NCBI GenBank assembly: GCA_030704615.1 | Contig: CM060732.1 | Coordinates: 71,219,053 to 71,283,052, forward strand | Reading direction: 5' to 3' | Origin: Takakia lepidozioides | Lineage: Eukaryota > Streptophyta > Takakiopsida > Takakiales > Takakiaceae | Length of the DNA stretch: 64,000 nt | Part shown: piece by piece, positions 10,690 to 24,190 of the stretch | Numbering within the stretch: position 1 is the stretch's first letter | Layout of the letters: the number at the start of each line of letters is the position of its first letter | Position numbers and translations under genes: made by a program | Notes under the pieces: generated by a model | What the model was told of the DNA's origin: nothing | Databases searched by the model: none | The model's input: only the letters and a program-made list of their open reading frames with translations

Positions 10690-13330
10690 GCATTGCTGTA
10701 GGAGCAGGATTGGGACTGCCCACTCTATAAATGGGCAGAGAATAATGGTGGAATAGGTGATGCTGTGTTCAGGTGCCCATTGTACGCAGGTATTCCAATG
10801 ATTCGAATGCCTCATATCCTTTCTAATATTTCTGAGACTGCTAAATATGGTGGGGTTGATAGTCAAATTTTCAGATTGTTTCATCTTGTAGCTTGAAGAG
10901 TTCCTTGTTTTCCGAATGGTACTTGTTTTATTCTTCTCCTCGAGGTGAAAGTTGCTCACAACCTCATCTCGTCAAAAGGACAAGAGACTTGCTTAGAAAG
11001 GAAGGCTTTTTGTTTGGAGTATTGTCTTTAAGATGATTGATTCCCAACTTGGTGATATCAAGTGGGGAGCTTGTACAAGCCCACTTACTACAGGGAGTTC
11101 ACTTACCCCTTTATCTCTTCCTCCTTCTCTTCTCTGTTTTCTTTTCTCATTTTCTTCTTTGTTCTCATCCCTCGCGTGTTTACTTTTTTGAGATCTTCTT
11201 TCACTCGTTTCCTCATACATTGTCGAAGTGATAGCCAACAGGACTGATTTTCCCGTTACTTCCAAATGTGTGATAGAATTCGGTATGGTTGGTTTTCCTC
11301 AGTGCCGTAAACCTTACATTCTCTGATGCATCATATTCTGCATGAGAGGTCCTTTATGGAAGCATCAGGAGACTGGCATGGCACCTCCTGCAACTGCAAT
11401 GCCCACCTCTGTAATCCTTGTTCAGATATCAGGATCAATTATTACAATAGTTTATGCTTCAGTTGAAAAGATAGTTGAGAAATTCTGGAAAAAGCCAGAT
11501 CTAACTGCAAGTGTAGACGGAAGTCATCTAGGGGGTGAGCCTTCTGCTACAATTATATCTTCCTACCCCTCACTCCTCTTTCCTCTTTATGAGCACTCAC
11601 GGAAAGTGGCCACATTCAGCATTCAGCAAGCAAACTCTAATGACTGTGTCATCTCTTTCCTTCTCTTTTCTGTCAGAATATGCCGGCAAGGAGAAAGAAG
11701 GGAATGAACTGTATACACCAAGATTTTGTCCCTTGAACACTTTTTTTTCGGCTTTCCTGCGGACAAACTTTCTTTCCATCTTTTTCGTTCCGTCTCCCTG
11801 GGTCTCTCCCTCCCTGTGTGAATGCTAATAAAAGTTTCTTTTGTCTTTCTCCAACAAATACTTGGCAACTCACCTTCACTAGGTGCCCCAGTGTAGTAGG
11901 CTTGGTTGATGGTCATGCATTCTTGTCGGACATTCTCGTTTGGATTTCCGTGGAGGTCATGAATTTCTTTCTCTCTCTCACAGGCAAGTATCATACTTGT
12001 AAAGTCTCACTTGTGGGCACAAACTTTTTGATGTTGTGCAGGTAATGGAGAACATTCCTACTATTCTTCAACCTTCGCTTCAACTGTGATATTATAGTCA
12101 ACTGGACTGCCTCCTGGCTTGTATCGGTGTGGCACACACACGAAATTATCCTGCCTTATCTAAGTGCTGATAAAATGTGTGTAATCACAGGCATTAATGA
12201 AATTTATGGTCTCCAAGATTTCCTAATATCATCCTTGGTTTAGTGATGCAATCTTGCTACAATATGGCAGGCAGACACTAATGACAGGTCTGGATTTGAT
12301 TGCAAAAGGCAAACTACGGCTGTTTCCCCTTCGTCTACCCTTTTAATCTTTTCAGCTTTTGGAAGTGGTTAGACCATCTTCTATTTCAGTAGATATCTGA
12401 GATGGAATCAAGGGAAGAAGATTTAAGGTATGAAACTTGTATCTAGTTCACATCAAATACACTACTACAAGCTTGTGGAGACTCTGAGGTTTTCTGTGTC
12501 AATCCAGGTCTTCTGTGGAGTATGTGTGATGTGGCCAATGTCTGGTGTTCCAGCTCCATCTTCTTTTGTTGGTGAAGCGCTTCCCTCTCCTTGTGTGGGG
12601 TTTGAGGCGATCAGTATGAGTATTTTGCCAACTAGGCTTGGAATGTACAGGTGCACTACAAACTATAGTTTGTTATCCGATCCTAAAAGTATATGTGCCC
12701 TTGGTTCTTTTGGTTCTCTTATTGTGTGAATGGCAGGGCCTGCAATTATTTCCCATCAAGTCTGGTTGAGAAGCCCCTCTTGAATTATGTACTTATTCAA
12801 GGTTCATTTTCCCTCCTTTGTCAAGTTTCATTGGACTTGCTTTAGTTACTGTACATACAGTGGTCAAAGGAATGCATATGCCAGTGTCAGCTTGCTTTGA
12901 CTATGCATAATCGATATTATCTTTGGTATAAACTTGTGTCATCTTTACCCAAAGCAGCTTTTGAGACTGTTTCATCACCATGCTCACTGCAATGTCTGTT
13001 TTTCCTTTTTCTAGGAGACTACGAGCTATATTCATCGAAGTGTTTGCAGCTGACAAGAGATGTCTACCCTTGGTGCAAGATTGCAAGGGAGGGCCTCTCA
13101 GCTGGAAATGCCACATAGAGAGAGCCTTGGTATACCTGCCAGATTGAAAATCTGAACTGCGCACATTTGCAATAGAGGAACCCACATGCTAAACGTGGAC
13201 TCTGAAATGGTGCTTAAATAAATAATCCCGATCCCCGAAATATCCTTGATTTGGCATCAGACTATCCGTAGAGCTGAAATCAATATTGTACGAGCAATCA
13301 GCTGTGGTAGTGTCAAGCACGCATGTGATT
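10690..13330. other. Gene-poor stretch with pyrimidine-rich repeat relics
   Basis: No recognised gene. Pyrimidine-rich blocks at about 11100-11200 and 11640-11830 resemble the repeat at 10.4-10.7 kb. Several frames of 60-120 codons exist on both strands, but none shows a known domain. Confidence 0.45.
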
Positions 13331-14018
13331 GTCTTAGCTCCTCCTTAGGGGCTTTCTAGTCTGAGAATACTGATACTCGATCACAATAATATTGGTTCTT
13401 GGATTGTGGAGGGGTGCAGCTGTTCCACGAGAGATATTCTGAAGCCGAAGCAGAAACAGGAAACCTGAAAGTTTCAGGTTTGTTCTTGGCCATGTTCTTC
13501 TTACCTATGTGATAGTGACAGAAAGAGAATTGCTTCATGCCGGGTGCTAGTCTCAACTTGGAGCTTATGGAACTTTGCTATATATTAGCTTCAATTTGGG
13601 CCAATTTAATTTCTTCACTGTGGTAGTGCCAGTCCTTGTCAAATGTGGACTATTGGATTGTACCCTCCATTTCTTTGTCTTAGCTCCTCCTTAGGGGCTT
13701 TCTAGTCTGAGAATACTGATACTCGATCACAATATAATTGGTTCTTGGGATTGTGGAGGGGTGCAGCTGTTCACGAGAGATATTCTGAAGCCGAAGCAGA
13801 AACAGGAAACATGAAAGTTTCAGGTTTGTCTTGGCCATGTTCTTCTTACCTATGTGATAGTGACAGAAAGAGAATTGCTTCATGCCGGGTGCTAGTCTCA
13901 ACTTGGAGGCTTATGGAACTTGCTATATATTAGCTTCAATTTGGGCCAATTTAATCTTCACTGTGGTAGTGCCAGTCCTTGTCAAATGTGGACTATATGG
14001 ATTGTAACCCTCATTTCT
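13331..14018. repeat. Tandem duplication of a 346-bp unit
   Basis: Copy 1 is 13331-13676 and copy 2 is 13677 to about 14018. Both start GTCTTAGCTCCTCCTTAGGG and end near the CATTTCT block. They are nearly identical, with scattered single-base indels and substitutions, which points to a recent event. The frames inside (66 and 73 codons on the minus strand) are shadows of the duplication and are not consistent between copies. Confidence 0.9.
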
Positions 14019-14915
14019 CTCGACTAATAGAAAACTTTATCATGTCATTGAAATAAGATGTATGCATAGTTGGTATGCATACAAGCTATGTGTTGCAAAC
14101 GCTTGCAGATTGTGGGCCCGGGCTTGTGAGTCCAAGGAAGGTGACATATGTGTGATTGGCAGTATGTGATAGAATGGTGAGGATGACGTGTAACATCCTT
14201 AAACTCTCAAATTATATAGAAAGTTATGCTGGTGAACAGTTGGTCTGCCAAATGAATGGGTACATTATCCTCTGGTACCGTCTGTGTTCAGTCTATTCAT
14301 TCGTGTAAGTTAAATAGATTGGGAATTTAACCCCCTCAGAATTATATCAGCACATCATGAAGTAAATTCTCAAACACTTTTGATTGTGTTGAGGTAACTG
14401 AACTTCGTCGCACCCTTACTGGACTGAAGGACACCGATAGTGAGCTATACTATTTCAAAATGTGGGTAGGCCCTCACTAGTTGTGTTGCTAGAGTTATTA
14501 GCGAGTGGGTTTGATGATGTTCTGCAATATTGTGAGTTTTGAAAAGCCCATAGAGTGTCAATGCATTGGGGAATACCATATCCATGTTATTTGTCTTCTG
14601 TTTTTGTCACTATCTGCTGAATATGAGCTAATGCTCCATTCCTGGTTAGTTGAGAGTGTGGGTATTCACCAATGATCTTAAGTTTCAGTATATATCGTGA
14701 CTTACGGAGAGCTTACACCGGATCAGAACTGGATTTGAATATGCAGCGCTGCATTCAGATCATTCTCGCAGTACTGTGATCATGGTGGCTATTGTTGTAG
14801 CTGATCAGGCCAGTGGTTTCCTCGCAGTTAAGCTCTCAATAAATTTCGCCTCTCAAACGATTACTGAGAAACGCAGCACTGTGCAAGAAAAAGTGGAATT
14901 AAGTAACCCTCGATA
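14019..14915. other. Intergenic, nothing recognised
   Basis: AT-rich sequence without a supported gene or clear repeat. Confidence 0.4.
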
Positions 14916-14924
14916 TGTTGGTCA

Positions 14925-14990
14925 GCCCTCCCGCACAACGTCGAGTCTCCTAACCACTAACCACGAAGCCACATGTATCAGCTCCAGTTA
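14925..14990 (-). repeat. Possible tRNA-derived SINE head
   Basis: Read on the minus strand it has a tRNA box-A-like block (TTCGTGGTTAGTGGTTAGGA). A clear box B is not intact. It may be a decayed SINE or tRNA pseudogene. Confidence 0.35.
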
Positions 14991-15294
14991 TAGCGTTCTA
15001 TGCGTGATATTGTGATTAACCAAGTAGTTTTAGCTAAGTTTGAAGTTCTTTCCAGTGAGTTGTGCAGTCACTTCTCACATATTGGAACAGAAAGCGGTTA
15101 GAGGAGAGGCCCCGGGACTGTCACTGATGTTTTCTTGGCAGCTGAGTACCAGCAACTGGCAATGTCAGTCCAGACTGCCAATTCCGATTTGACAGTCACT
15201 TGTTTTTCTCTCAAGCACACTTGAGTGGAAAACATGAACCTCTCCTACACGGAGTCGAGCCAAAAAGGCTCAAGATGACACCACTGTCCACCGC

Positions 15295-15375
15295 ACTAGG
15301 TAGCTGGATTATTAGAACCCACACTTATTACTCCTGTGGCCACTGTGCCCTATCCAACTAACCTACCGACCCATC
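15295..15375 (-). repeat. tRNA-derived SINE head
   Basis: The minus strand shows GGTAGGTTAGTTGGATAGGG (box A) and GGGTTCTAATAATCC (box B) spaced as in a tRNA, with short complementary ends (GGTAG/CTACC). No normal anticodon arm is evident, so this is read as a tRNA-derived promoter region, not a working tRNA gene. Confidence 0.5.
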
Positions 15376-15379
15376 AGCT

Positions 15380-17600
15380 CTTTGTTACCTTTAGCAGTAC
15401 CTCGCATTGTATCGATAATTAAAGAAACACTACATTTTGTATCGATATTTGCTGTTGCTCTCAGTATTTCGCTATTGTTCCTATTGTTCCTATTGTTCTT
15501 CCCCACCTTTTGAAGATCCCATTTTATGAGTCTGGCTATATAAACCGCCCAATGTCCAGTGACTCACTCCATCACCTCTTGTAAATATCACTTGAAAGTG
15601 ATTTTGTCTATTTGTGACGGTTGGTATCACCGGCCTATGATGGGCGGAATGCCGACTCGGACCGACCCCTAAGCCCTGACACCCACTTGGTCTTAAAGAG
15701 CAGACAGATGCGTTCGCCGAAATGTTTCGAGCGTAGGAATGTGTGTAGCGTGGGAAAAACTGTGTTCCCGCAATCCCAACTTGACTGACGTTCTCCAAAT
15801 CTTTGACTGATGATGGACTTCAATTATCCAATGAAATGGAGTCCAATGAAAGAAGGGCCGCCAAAAACATTTGGGTCTCCGACAGAAAAACCTGACCCGG
15901 GCTGCCGGGAATTTGTTGCGCCCAACATTCCGTGGGCCCCGACGCCTTCACTGTTCACACGCTTTTCTCACACGCTTGAAACCCACATGCCATGTCTCAA
16001 CGGATGACAGTTGAACGAGTTTCACCTACATGCGCAGCCTAAGACTAGGGATGAGCCATGACAGTCGGATGAGAACCTTATTTTCATCCCATAGGATGAA
16101 TTCCATCGACATCAACCAATATGTTGCGTGGGTTATTTATGTTGAGTGTTTGTAAGCCAAACACTGAACGGATGAATGAATGAGAAAGGTCTGTAATGGA
16201 TGATAATATGTTCTCTGGAATGAGAAAATGAGTTTCCTTCTTGGACGAAAAACTATGCCCTTTGGAAAAAATAATGTTTCAAAACACTGAACTTAGACCC
16301 TTTTTTACCAAAAAAAAAGTGCGTAAATGCACAGTTCATTACATCGTAGGAGGTTATAATCAATAATATTCCCTTGGACCGGCAACCAACCAACCGATAG
16401 ATTTTTATTAGCAAGAAGAAGTATGTGATTGTGACATTCGCTAAGTTTGTGGAGGAAAACGGTAGCATACGGGAATAACTTGGTATGGACCTAAAACATG
16501 GGGGCCCATGGAAGGCACTTATATAAAGAAACAAGATTGTGGATCACACGAAAGAATATGACTGTACAGCTAATGCCCACTGTGCACTGTTCACTGTGAC
16601 TATTTGCAGCACTCTATTTCGGCCAGACTGCCGTCACCCATGTCTGCACACAGTGCCTTTGACTCGATTTCTGGCTTCTTTCCAGGGATTTTCATGTTCC
16701 GTCCATGCATCTCACTAAATTTAGGCCTGAGTCGAAAAGCTACTGCGGATTCTTCCTACGACTCAAATTTTCCCTCAAGTCATGGCATATTCAACATTCT
16801 GGAACGTTCTTGAATAAAAAACCCGGGATTCATTATCCCATAACACTTGCCCCGGCAGGCATATATTGGAACTTGTGAACATCTGTGAGGTACAATGCCT
16901 CGAGTGGATTGGGACATGGGGACCTATACTGCACCCCGACCCCGACGGACAATAAATGGAGGAAAGGTGTGTTGTCGTCAAACTTGGGCAAACCCAAGGC
17001 AATAAATGAACGAACAAAACATATTCCGCACTCACATGGCTCCGGGACATCCAACCTTGCACTCTCATCCACGGCCACGAATCAAGTGAAAAGAAAAGAG
17101 CTTTGGCACTAAAAAGCGACGAAAGCTATGCACGCCCACGCATCCATCGCGACATTTGCATGACACGACGCGGTAATCGGATGGAGTAGAACCATCCAGA
17201 GCTCGATGGAGTGAGGATGGATGAAACGTACCGGGAAATGAATAAGTGGCCAGCGTGGGCCCGATTTCATCTAATCATTTCATCACTGCGCTCGTCAAAA
17301 TATCTGTGGGCGGCCCACCAACGGCGCCGAATGAACTTGGTACGTCCGAATGAATATCAGTGTGCATCCGTCGGGCCCCACCTTGCCCCTGCACCGCGCC
17401 CGTGATCGCCCCCCGCGTGGCGTCACCTGACGAATGAATGATTCTTTTCATCGACAGTGCCCAGCTTTGCGAGCCCACAGATATGTTTTCTCATTCACTA
17501 CAGTCATCATTATCTGATCATTGCGTCGCATGTGGACGGATGATCATTTGCTGCTTCCGTCAATTCGCCATCCATCAACGTCCTCATGATTAACTGCAAT
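15380..17600. other. Gene-poor stretch
   Basis: No supported gene. It contains many short GGATGA/TCATCC words (about 15.8-16.2 kb and 17.1-17.6 kb), giving local palindromic character. Confidence 0.4.
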
Positions 17601-20600
17601 GCACCACAAACAAAGTTCGAACCAACAAATCTAAAATTAAACTGGTCCGAATCGCGATCAATGCAGCGCACGAAATTTGGGTAATCCGTGTCAGAAGGTA
17701 CGGCGAGCATGAATCGAAGGCGAGTGTGCGATAAGAGCGCGAGTACAGTCTCTCGCTCGCGTGGGGCCGTCCCACGGGAAAAACTATTCTCTCTGCGCGA
17801 CAGAGTGTGCGGCAGAGCAAAGCGTTGGCGCCTGCATCGGGAATCTCGCGGGGCTGCCCGGACACTCCGTACCGTTAGCAGCGCGAGCATTTCGGCTGGG
17901 TTTTTGTGTTGCGGGTGCTCACCTCCCGCTCCGCACGCGCGGGTCGCCCGCACGAGGCCCGCCGCCTTCGTGGCGCTGCGGGGCAGCGCGCGGGCGATGA
18001 TCGGGCTCTCTCTCATGCTGTCGTGAACCTCAAGTCTCAGAAAGGACCCGTCACTTTGCTTTTGCTTCATGCTGGGCTGGCCCTCGGCTGTCACTATAAC
18101 CTGGCGTCCAGAATGAAAATCTAAGTTAACGCAAATAGAGCAGGAATATAGAACTTGGTTGTTGAATGTTGCAGTTATTCATGTAACGTCGAAGCTTGAT
18201 AACGTACACTCGTCCACCGAGTAAGAAATAAATGCATGGAAATAGTGACATGCGAGCCCGCGGCCCAGTCGTTGTGACTCGCACTGCAAGCTTCCCACGC
18301 TCAACATGCTAATTGTTTCGACGCAAAGTGTGAATGACCAGCAGATCATCCATCCACCTGAAGACGGACATGCCACCCGGATTGTCTGGGGCCCGGTGAC
18401 AGGGCTGCCGCCGGTTATTTGTGTCCCGTCCCGACGAAGCTGCACGTGTCGCCTATCCAACTCGGCATTCTCCCCCCCTTCCCCCCCTCTGGGGCTTTGC
18501 ACCGGGACAGATACATGAATCTCATCCAAACACTGAGGTAATTTATTTACGCAATGCAAGAGTAATATTATTTATTTTTTACTAATGCTCAAAGTGTACA
18601 TTTCCAAATTTGCTTTTGGTAATAAACTGGGGGCCTCGTGTGCAGACGGAATGTGTTTGGGCGACGGCGCAGGCGTGACGTGGGAGGGATGGCGCCGTCA
18701 CCGCGGGCCTCGCCGTCCACGCCTGCGCTGCTTTGTCCCTTTCCGGCCGCCTCCACTGGGCCAGCACCGGTGCAGCCGGTCGACAAGTCAGGCACGCTGC
18801 ATCAGAATGATCAGATGAGCAGAGCGCCAGCCCGGCCGCGTCTGCAGACATTCATCCGAACGGACACAGTCATCCATCCCTTCCACACCGCCGAAAGCCA
18901 GGCTCCAGCGAGTAAAGCCCGCAGTACGGCCGCGCAGGCGCTGACAGGCACGAGAGCGCGCCACATGGCCGCGGCTGCCGCACTGCCGGAGAGGCCGGGC
19001 CAGCGGGCCGCGCTCTGACGCCCGCCCGCGGTCCGGCTTCGCCTGCCGCGGATGGCGCGCCGCCTGCCGCCAAACGCGGCGCGGTCAGCTTTTTCGGGGC
19101 TGTCGGGACGACCGACCCTACCCCACATTCCACGGGGTGTGTGTGGATGGGCGCGGGCGAGTAGGACGACGGAGATCGGGTGACGGCCGTCTGCGACAGG
19201 ATTTCGCCGTCGATTTCCGGATCTTTGCTGTGCTGGCCCGAGTGCCGAGAAATCGATCTACGGCTGCATCGCCGGAGCGATTCATGGCGTCGGTCTTGCC
19301 GGGAAGTTTGCGCACGCGATACGGCCGGGCGGGGGATGTTCTCAGAAATGAATTCGGAGAAAAAAGAGAAAAAAGAAAGGGAAATCGAGGGCCGCACAGT
19401 TGGCCCCATGCATGTCTGTCCACCCGCACGTTTCCCTTCCCGACAGACTGGCTTACACCCTGACTTACACAGTTTTCATTCTATCGACTGGAATTATGGA
19501 AATTTCGAATTCAGGGATTTCCAGCGATTGTGTCCCGCTCCCTTTCCCTGTCCCTTTCCCTCTCACCAAAACAAACTGCAAATCATGGGTTGCAACGGAT
19601 TTGGACAGAGGGCTGGGGACAGCGCATGGCAAGCCGCCCAAGATATACGCAGACTGCGGAAAGCTATGTAAAGGTGCGCTAAACGGCGATGCTTGGCAAT
19701 ACTTTAAGAGTAAACAAAGGGGTATCATGTGCATTTCGTGAGGAAAGTGATATAAAAGGAAGGGCAGCAGGGGTTTGGATAGTATTGCAAAGCGAGGGAC
19801 GATGGGAGGGGGGATGGCGAGTGGCAGCCCCGACGGCGCGCATGCGTGGGCGAGGCTGACGTAAGGAATCCCGGCCCGGCTGTCGAAGCCAGGGAAAAGC
19901 GCACCCGTCATTTCACCGCCCTGCCTGCAGCCTACCGGGACAGCGCAGTAAAGGAAACCAGCCTGAGACTGGGAGACCGGCGGTTGCCGGTAGGGGGAGC
20001 ACCTGAGCATTAAATATGTCGAGCCGAGAGATAGCGGGCAGAGGGAAGGTAAAAAGTTTGTTGCGATCAGCGGACCTACAGAGTACCCAGGTATTCCGGG
20101 CACAGTAGAAAAAACTAGGAAAGGATATTGCGGTCGGGGCGCACGACATCGGGAACAGGGCCCCTTCCCGGCGGCTTCCTGGGGCCAGCCGCCAATTCGG
20201 CGGGCGCGTTTCGCGGTGGCCACCGACACAGCCGGCCGGGCTTCCTGCAACAGCCCAATCCATAACCGCAGTGGGCCCTCACTTCCAAAGCAGGGAAGCT
20301 TTCATACCCGAATAACCCGCGCCCCGCGGCAATCGATATGGGACTAAATAATTGTTACAAGCTCGGATGTCACGGTACCGTTAATGAAATGTTTTGGGGA
20401 GGCGGGATTGATTCTGGTCCTGCCCGAGAAACGGGAATTGGGAGTCGCGCCCGCGGTCGTACAAAGCAAAAGCGGGTATGGGAAAGACGACGAGGCGAGC
20501 AGACACCCACACGGCAAGGTACGCAACGATCGCAAGGCAAATGCAGGGATATGGGCGGTCGATCATATTCCCCGCTTGGCCCTCCGACTCATGTCTTCAA

Positions 20601-20930
20601 CTGTGGATTTTCTCGTCGCAAGTCCGGGCCCATACCCATCGACTCGCGCGCGATGGAGTGCGCCTCTGCTGCCAATATATCCACACATACCCTCTCGCAC
20701 CCGCTCGCATGCTGCCACGTAATATTGAGTGCTCTGCACAAAGCGGGAGCAAGCTAGCGTAAGTAGGTTTCTGGATTTCTCGCTCGCTCGCCCGCATGCA
20801 CTGCGGACAGGGCCGGGCAGGACATGGGGTCTGTCTGTCCCTGCCATCTATATATAGACGAGCACGGGCCAACTGATGCATGTCTGCTGCCCGGACTGAA
20901 TGTTATTCTCTTATTAAATCCCGGGCAGTA
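17600..20930. other. GC- and CpG-rich block without a recognised gene
   Basis: Base composition changes from AT-rich flanks to strongly GC-rich with many CG dinucleotides, especially 17.7-18.0, 18.6-19.3 and 20.1-20.9 kb. Such composition opens many overlapping frames on both strands, the longest being 261 codons (20250-19465, minus). None has a recognisable domain. It could be an unmethylated CpG-rich region, an old repeat or inserted DNA. Confidence 0.5.
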
Positions 20931-23230
20931 CTGATGCCTCGTCATCCACTAACTAGTTACTGCAATATGGGGAGCGAGATTGGTGCACGAAACATTGATC
21001 AAGGCTGATCGGGGAGGTGAATCCGCGGTCGATGGTCTCTGAGCTCAAGGGACACGGCATTTTCGTGTGCTTTTGAGAGACTTTCTGTGGATTATATCTA
21101 GCAAGATCCGAGCTTGAGATATATGGCTTGCCAGACTGAAATTTGCAATGTGCCTCCTCTTGTCTAAATGCCACTGACTTCGAATTCGTTACCTCCTGGA
21201 TTGAGATAGATAGCTCGAACCTTTCCTAATTAATAGCTTGTTTGAATAAGGCCTGCTTGCTTGCTGGAAGCACACTCCCAGCAAACGAAGAGATACCTCG
21301 GAGTTGCCGACAAGACTAGTTAGTAGATAAATGGAGAGAAATCTGAAACTGCGCGCCTGGAATCTCGAGATTTAGTCACGTTATGAACTTCGTAACACAA
21401 GGATTGGATAGCTCCAGGACCGTTGAGGCTTTTGGTTATATGTCAAAGCTTGCTCCTTGCAATGGGAGGCAAAGTGCGGACTTCAGCGATACAAACTAAA
21501 CTGTACAGTGAGAGGAGAACTGAATCTTACTCCAGAGTGCGACTAGAATTCTAAAGATGGTTATAATCCAATCTCCAAAGAGTAAAAATAGACAAACACC
21601 CTGAGCAAAGTTCTCAAATGGCTGAAGTCAGTCCTGATCACACTGGGAAGGTGGAGTTGTAGACAAAAAATACATGCCAAGGATTTTGTCTTCAATCTCG
21701 GTCAGCATTTGTCCGCTCGCAAAGTGCCCAGGAGTGCTTGCCATGAGCTCACACAAAACATTCCGAAAAAGTCGGCAGATATATATATGACGTAGGTCGG
21801 TCAGCAGTGAGAAAGTACACAATCCTTAGTCCCAAATGTGTCTTCCTAATGAGTTCGAAGCCACTGGAGACCCTGGTATGCCCATCTTTTCCTGTTGAAA
21901 CGAAACAAAATTAGACTGTAAGAGACAAAAGAGGCGCAATGGGCACTTAGTGATACAAACACTGAGGAAGAGACAAAGCAAGTGAAAAGGCAGGGCTGAT
22001 AGGCAGGGAGGGAGGGAATAAGTGAGGCGTGCGAAGGACGCAGACGCCATGCGGGCGCCACAGCGCAGGAGCCTGGCCCGCTAGCCGGCATCCCGGCAGA
22101 AGGGCGGCCCAATCGGTCCCGGCCAAGGCAAGTCACCTCTGCCTTATTCCCGCTTCGCTCCTGCCAAGTTTAGCGGGGCCCAGGCCATTCTAGTTTAGCC
22201 AATGTCTGCTTACCATCGGATCACAAACTTGCAGCACTGTTTTTCGGCTGGCCAGCTAGAGCTTCTTACTCGTCTCTCTTTCTGGGGCCGGTCCACCATT
22301 TAGCTGTGTTCAGTCTCATGGTCTTGGAACGGTTATGTCCTTTCCAACTGTACTTCAGAAAGAGAAGCTTCATTGCACGAATGCAGGTCGATCAGCTTTT
22401 AACTGTACTGGGTAGGTTTGTCAAGAGTTCTGTAACTCATATGTGGGTTCCTTGTTACTACTGAAGCTAGGCTTCCTAGAGGCACTGGCTCGATCTCACG
22501 CCAGATAAGCACAGTACGAGCGTTGAATGATCTTCAAGTGCGAAGCCTAACTAGTCTTATTCACAGTGTCCAGCTCGTCTCAACAAGCTGAATACAGGAC
22601 AATTCTGCATCAAAGGCCAGCTTTCCTTGTGCCGATCGTTTAGATTGTACGCAAAGTTGGGTCTGGGCCAGAGTTTTGCGAGCGACTCTTTTCAATTCAA
22701 GCCGTCCCTCAGTCGACTTATAAATCATCTATCTGCTGATTCGCAACTGCTTGGACCAGCCGTTGCGACTGCCTTCGACACCAGAGACCTTTAGTACAGC
22801 TTAGTATATTCATCTGCTTTGCAGCTGTACTAGGAATGCGATCAGCCGGCAGTCATGGCATCAAAAGCACCTTAGCAACACTTATCGCTGCTCATTCTCG
22901 CTGCATTCTTCTATAATCAAATTGGTGCCACAGTTTAGCCATACCCCGTCCCCACCGCAACCTCCACTAACATCGAAAAACGCTCAAATATGGCAAAACC
23001 TCACCCCAGTTGCGAATCCCAGTGCAGCCCTTGCCTATCCCACTGTTACCTCTTTAAAGCTTTTCTTTTTTTTTCTTTTTTTGGCTATCTCTCCACATAT
23101 ACAAACACAGATATTTCTTCCCAATGTAAATTAATTTGTTATTCGTGGCTACTGTTTACTAAGTGTCAGAAATAGCTAAGCCCCTCTTGGTTTCACCTCC
23201 TCTCCTTTGCTCAGAACTTTTGTTTTTAAT
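20931..23230. other. Gene-poor stretch
   Basis: Nothing recognised on either strand. Short frames only. Confidence 0.4.
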
Positions 23231-23237
23231 TTTTTAA

Positions 23238-23278
23238 TTCTTTAAAGGAATAAGGGAAATACCTGGGAGCGACAGCTC
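23238..23278 (-). repeat. SINE 3' end fragment (tail family of 47115-47345)
   Basis: The reverse complement reads GAGCTGTCGCTCCCAGGTATTTCCCTTATT, matching the 3' end of the full SINE at 47115-47345. The tRNA head is missing. Confidence 0.6.
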
Positions 23279-23884
23279 TCAGAACTACTTCCATGATGTG
23301 CCTTCACCAGGTGATACCTCCCTCACGTAACATCTTTATATAAAAAACAATAAATGGATGAATTTTCAAGTTTATTATGGATGAAAGTAGATTCCACTAC
23401 TCATAAGGAAAAGACTAGCGGCTTATTATTTTTATTATTTTTATTTATTTTTATGAAAAAGGGACCAAGGCCCAGTTACTCAAATAAAAAAGAACTGCAA
23501 AAAGTGAAACGTGGCAGAAGCCGAAACATTTCAATAAATTACAGAGAAAAAGATTTCTACTTTTCCTTCATGAAAAGTAGCCACAGTGGATAAATGTTAT
23601 ATTCTGCGTGAGAGTAGATTCTACTCCATTTGGAGAATATCCTACTGGAAGGCCCACCATGGAACCAATGGGGAATCCCTTAAATGCAGATATTCTTAGG
23701 TGCAATCAGCAGATAACAGTTTTCGGAAATCTGTAATGGTTACTTTTCCATATCTCCTCTTAATCTGAATTTTTTTTTCTTAAAACAAATCTGAATTTCA
23801 GTAGGAGTAAAAAACATTGGATTATTTCGATTGAAATGCACTGACAAGTAGCGAGTTTTTATCATTTACTAAAAGTAAAAAGTT

Positions 23885-23925
23885 AAAGTAAAGTTTGTTT
23901 AACGTCCAGTGAGAACTGCTTGCGA
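23885..23925 (-). repeat. SINE 3' end fragment (family of 24012-24190)
   Basis: The block AAAGTTTGTTTAACGTCCAGTG matches the 3' end (minus-strand CACTGGACGT..AAACTTT) of the SINE immediately downstream. The rest does not align. Confidence 0.55.
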
Positions 23926-24011
23926 GGGATGCTCACTATGGGACTACTATTCGCAATAGCAAGACTATATGTTTACCTCTTAGTAAATAATTCAGTTATG
24001 ACCCTTGGCAG

Positions 24012-24190
24012 GACAATAAAAAGAAAGTTTCTTTGACGTCCAGTGAATTTACAGAGTCTACTGCTCAACACACAGGCCGTCCAGGGCCCAATGGACGGTC
24101 TGAAGGCACATGTTGAAGGATTGAACCCAGGATCACCTAGGTTATGCACAGGCAAGGCACAAACACCCAACCACTGGGCTACCTGCTCAA
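24012..24190 (-). mobile_element. tRNA-derived SINE, near full length
   Basis: On the minus strand the element begins with a tRNA-like head, box A TAGCCCAGTGGTTGGGTG (about 24160-24182) and box B GGGTTCAATCC (about 24118-24128). It continues through a body containing the inverted words GACCGTCCATTGGGCCC and GGACGGCC, and ends CACTGGACGTCAAAGAAACTTT. Related copies lie at 47826-47960 and 51308-51362. Confidence 0.75.

Noticed and set aside
13356-13901. Two similar minus-strand frames as a duplicated small gene
   Set aside because: The similarity comes from the 346-bp tandem duplication, and the frames diverge through indels, so coding is not conserved.
15295-15375. Functional tRNA gene
   Set aside because: Promoter boxes are present, but the anticodon arm does not form properly, so a SINE head is the better reading.
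19465-20250. 261-codon minus-strand open frame
   Set aside because: It lies in GC-rich DNA where long chance frames are common on both strands, and it shows no domain or plausible splice context.
24012-24190. CRISPR-like or other prokaryotic repeat
   Set aside because: Spacing and tRNA promoter boxes identify it as a SINE. No CRISPR array is present anywhere in the window.
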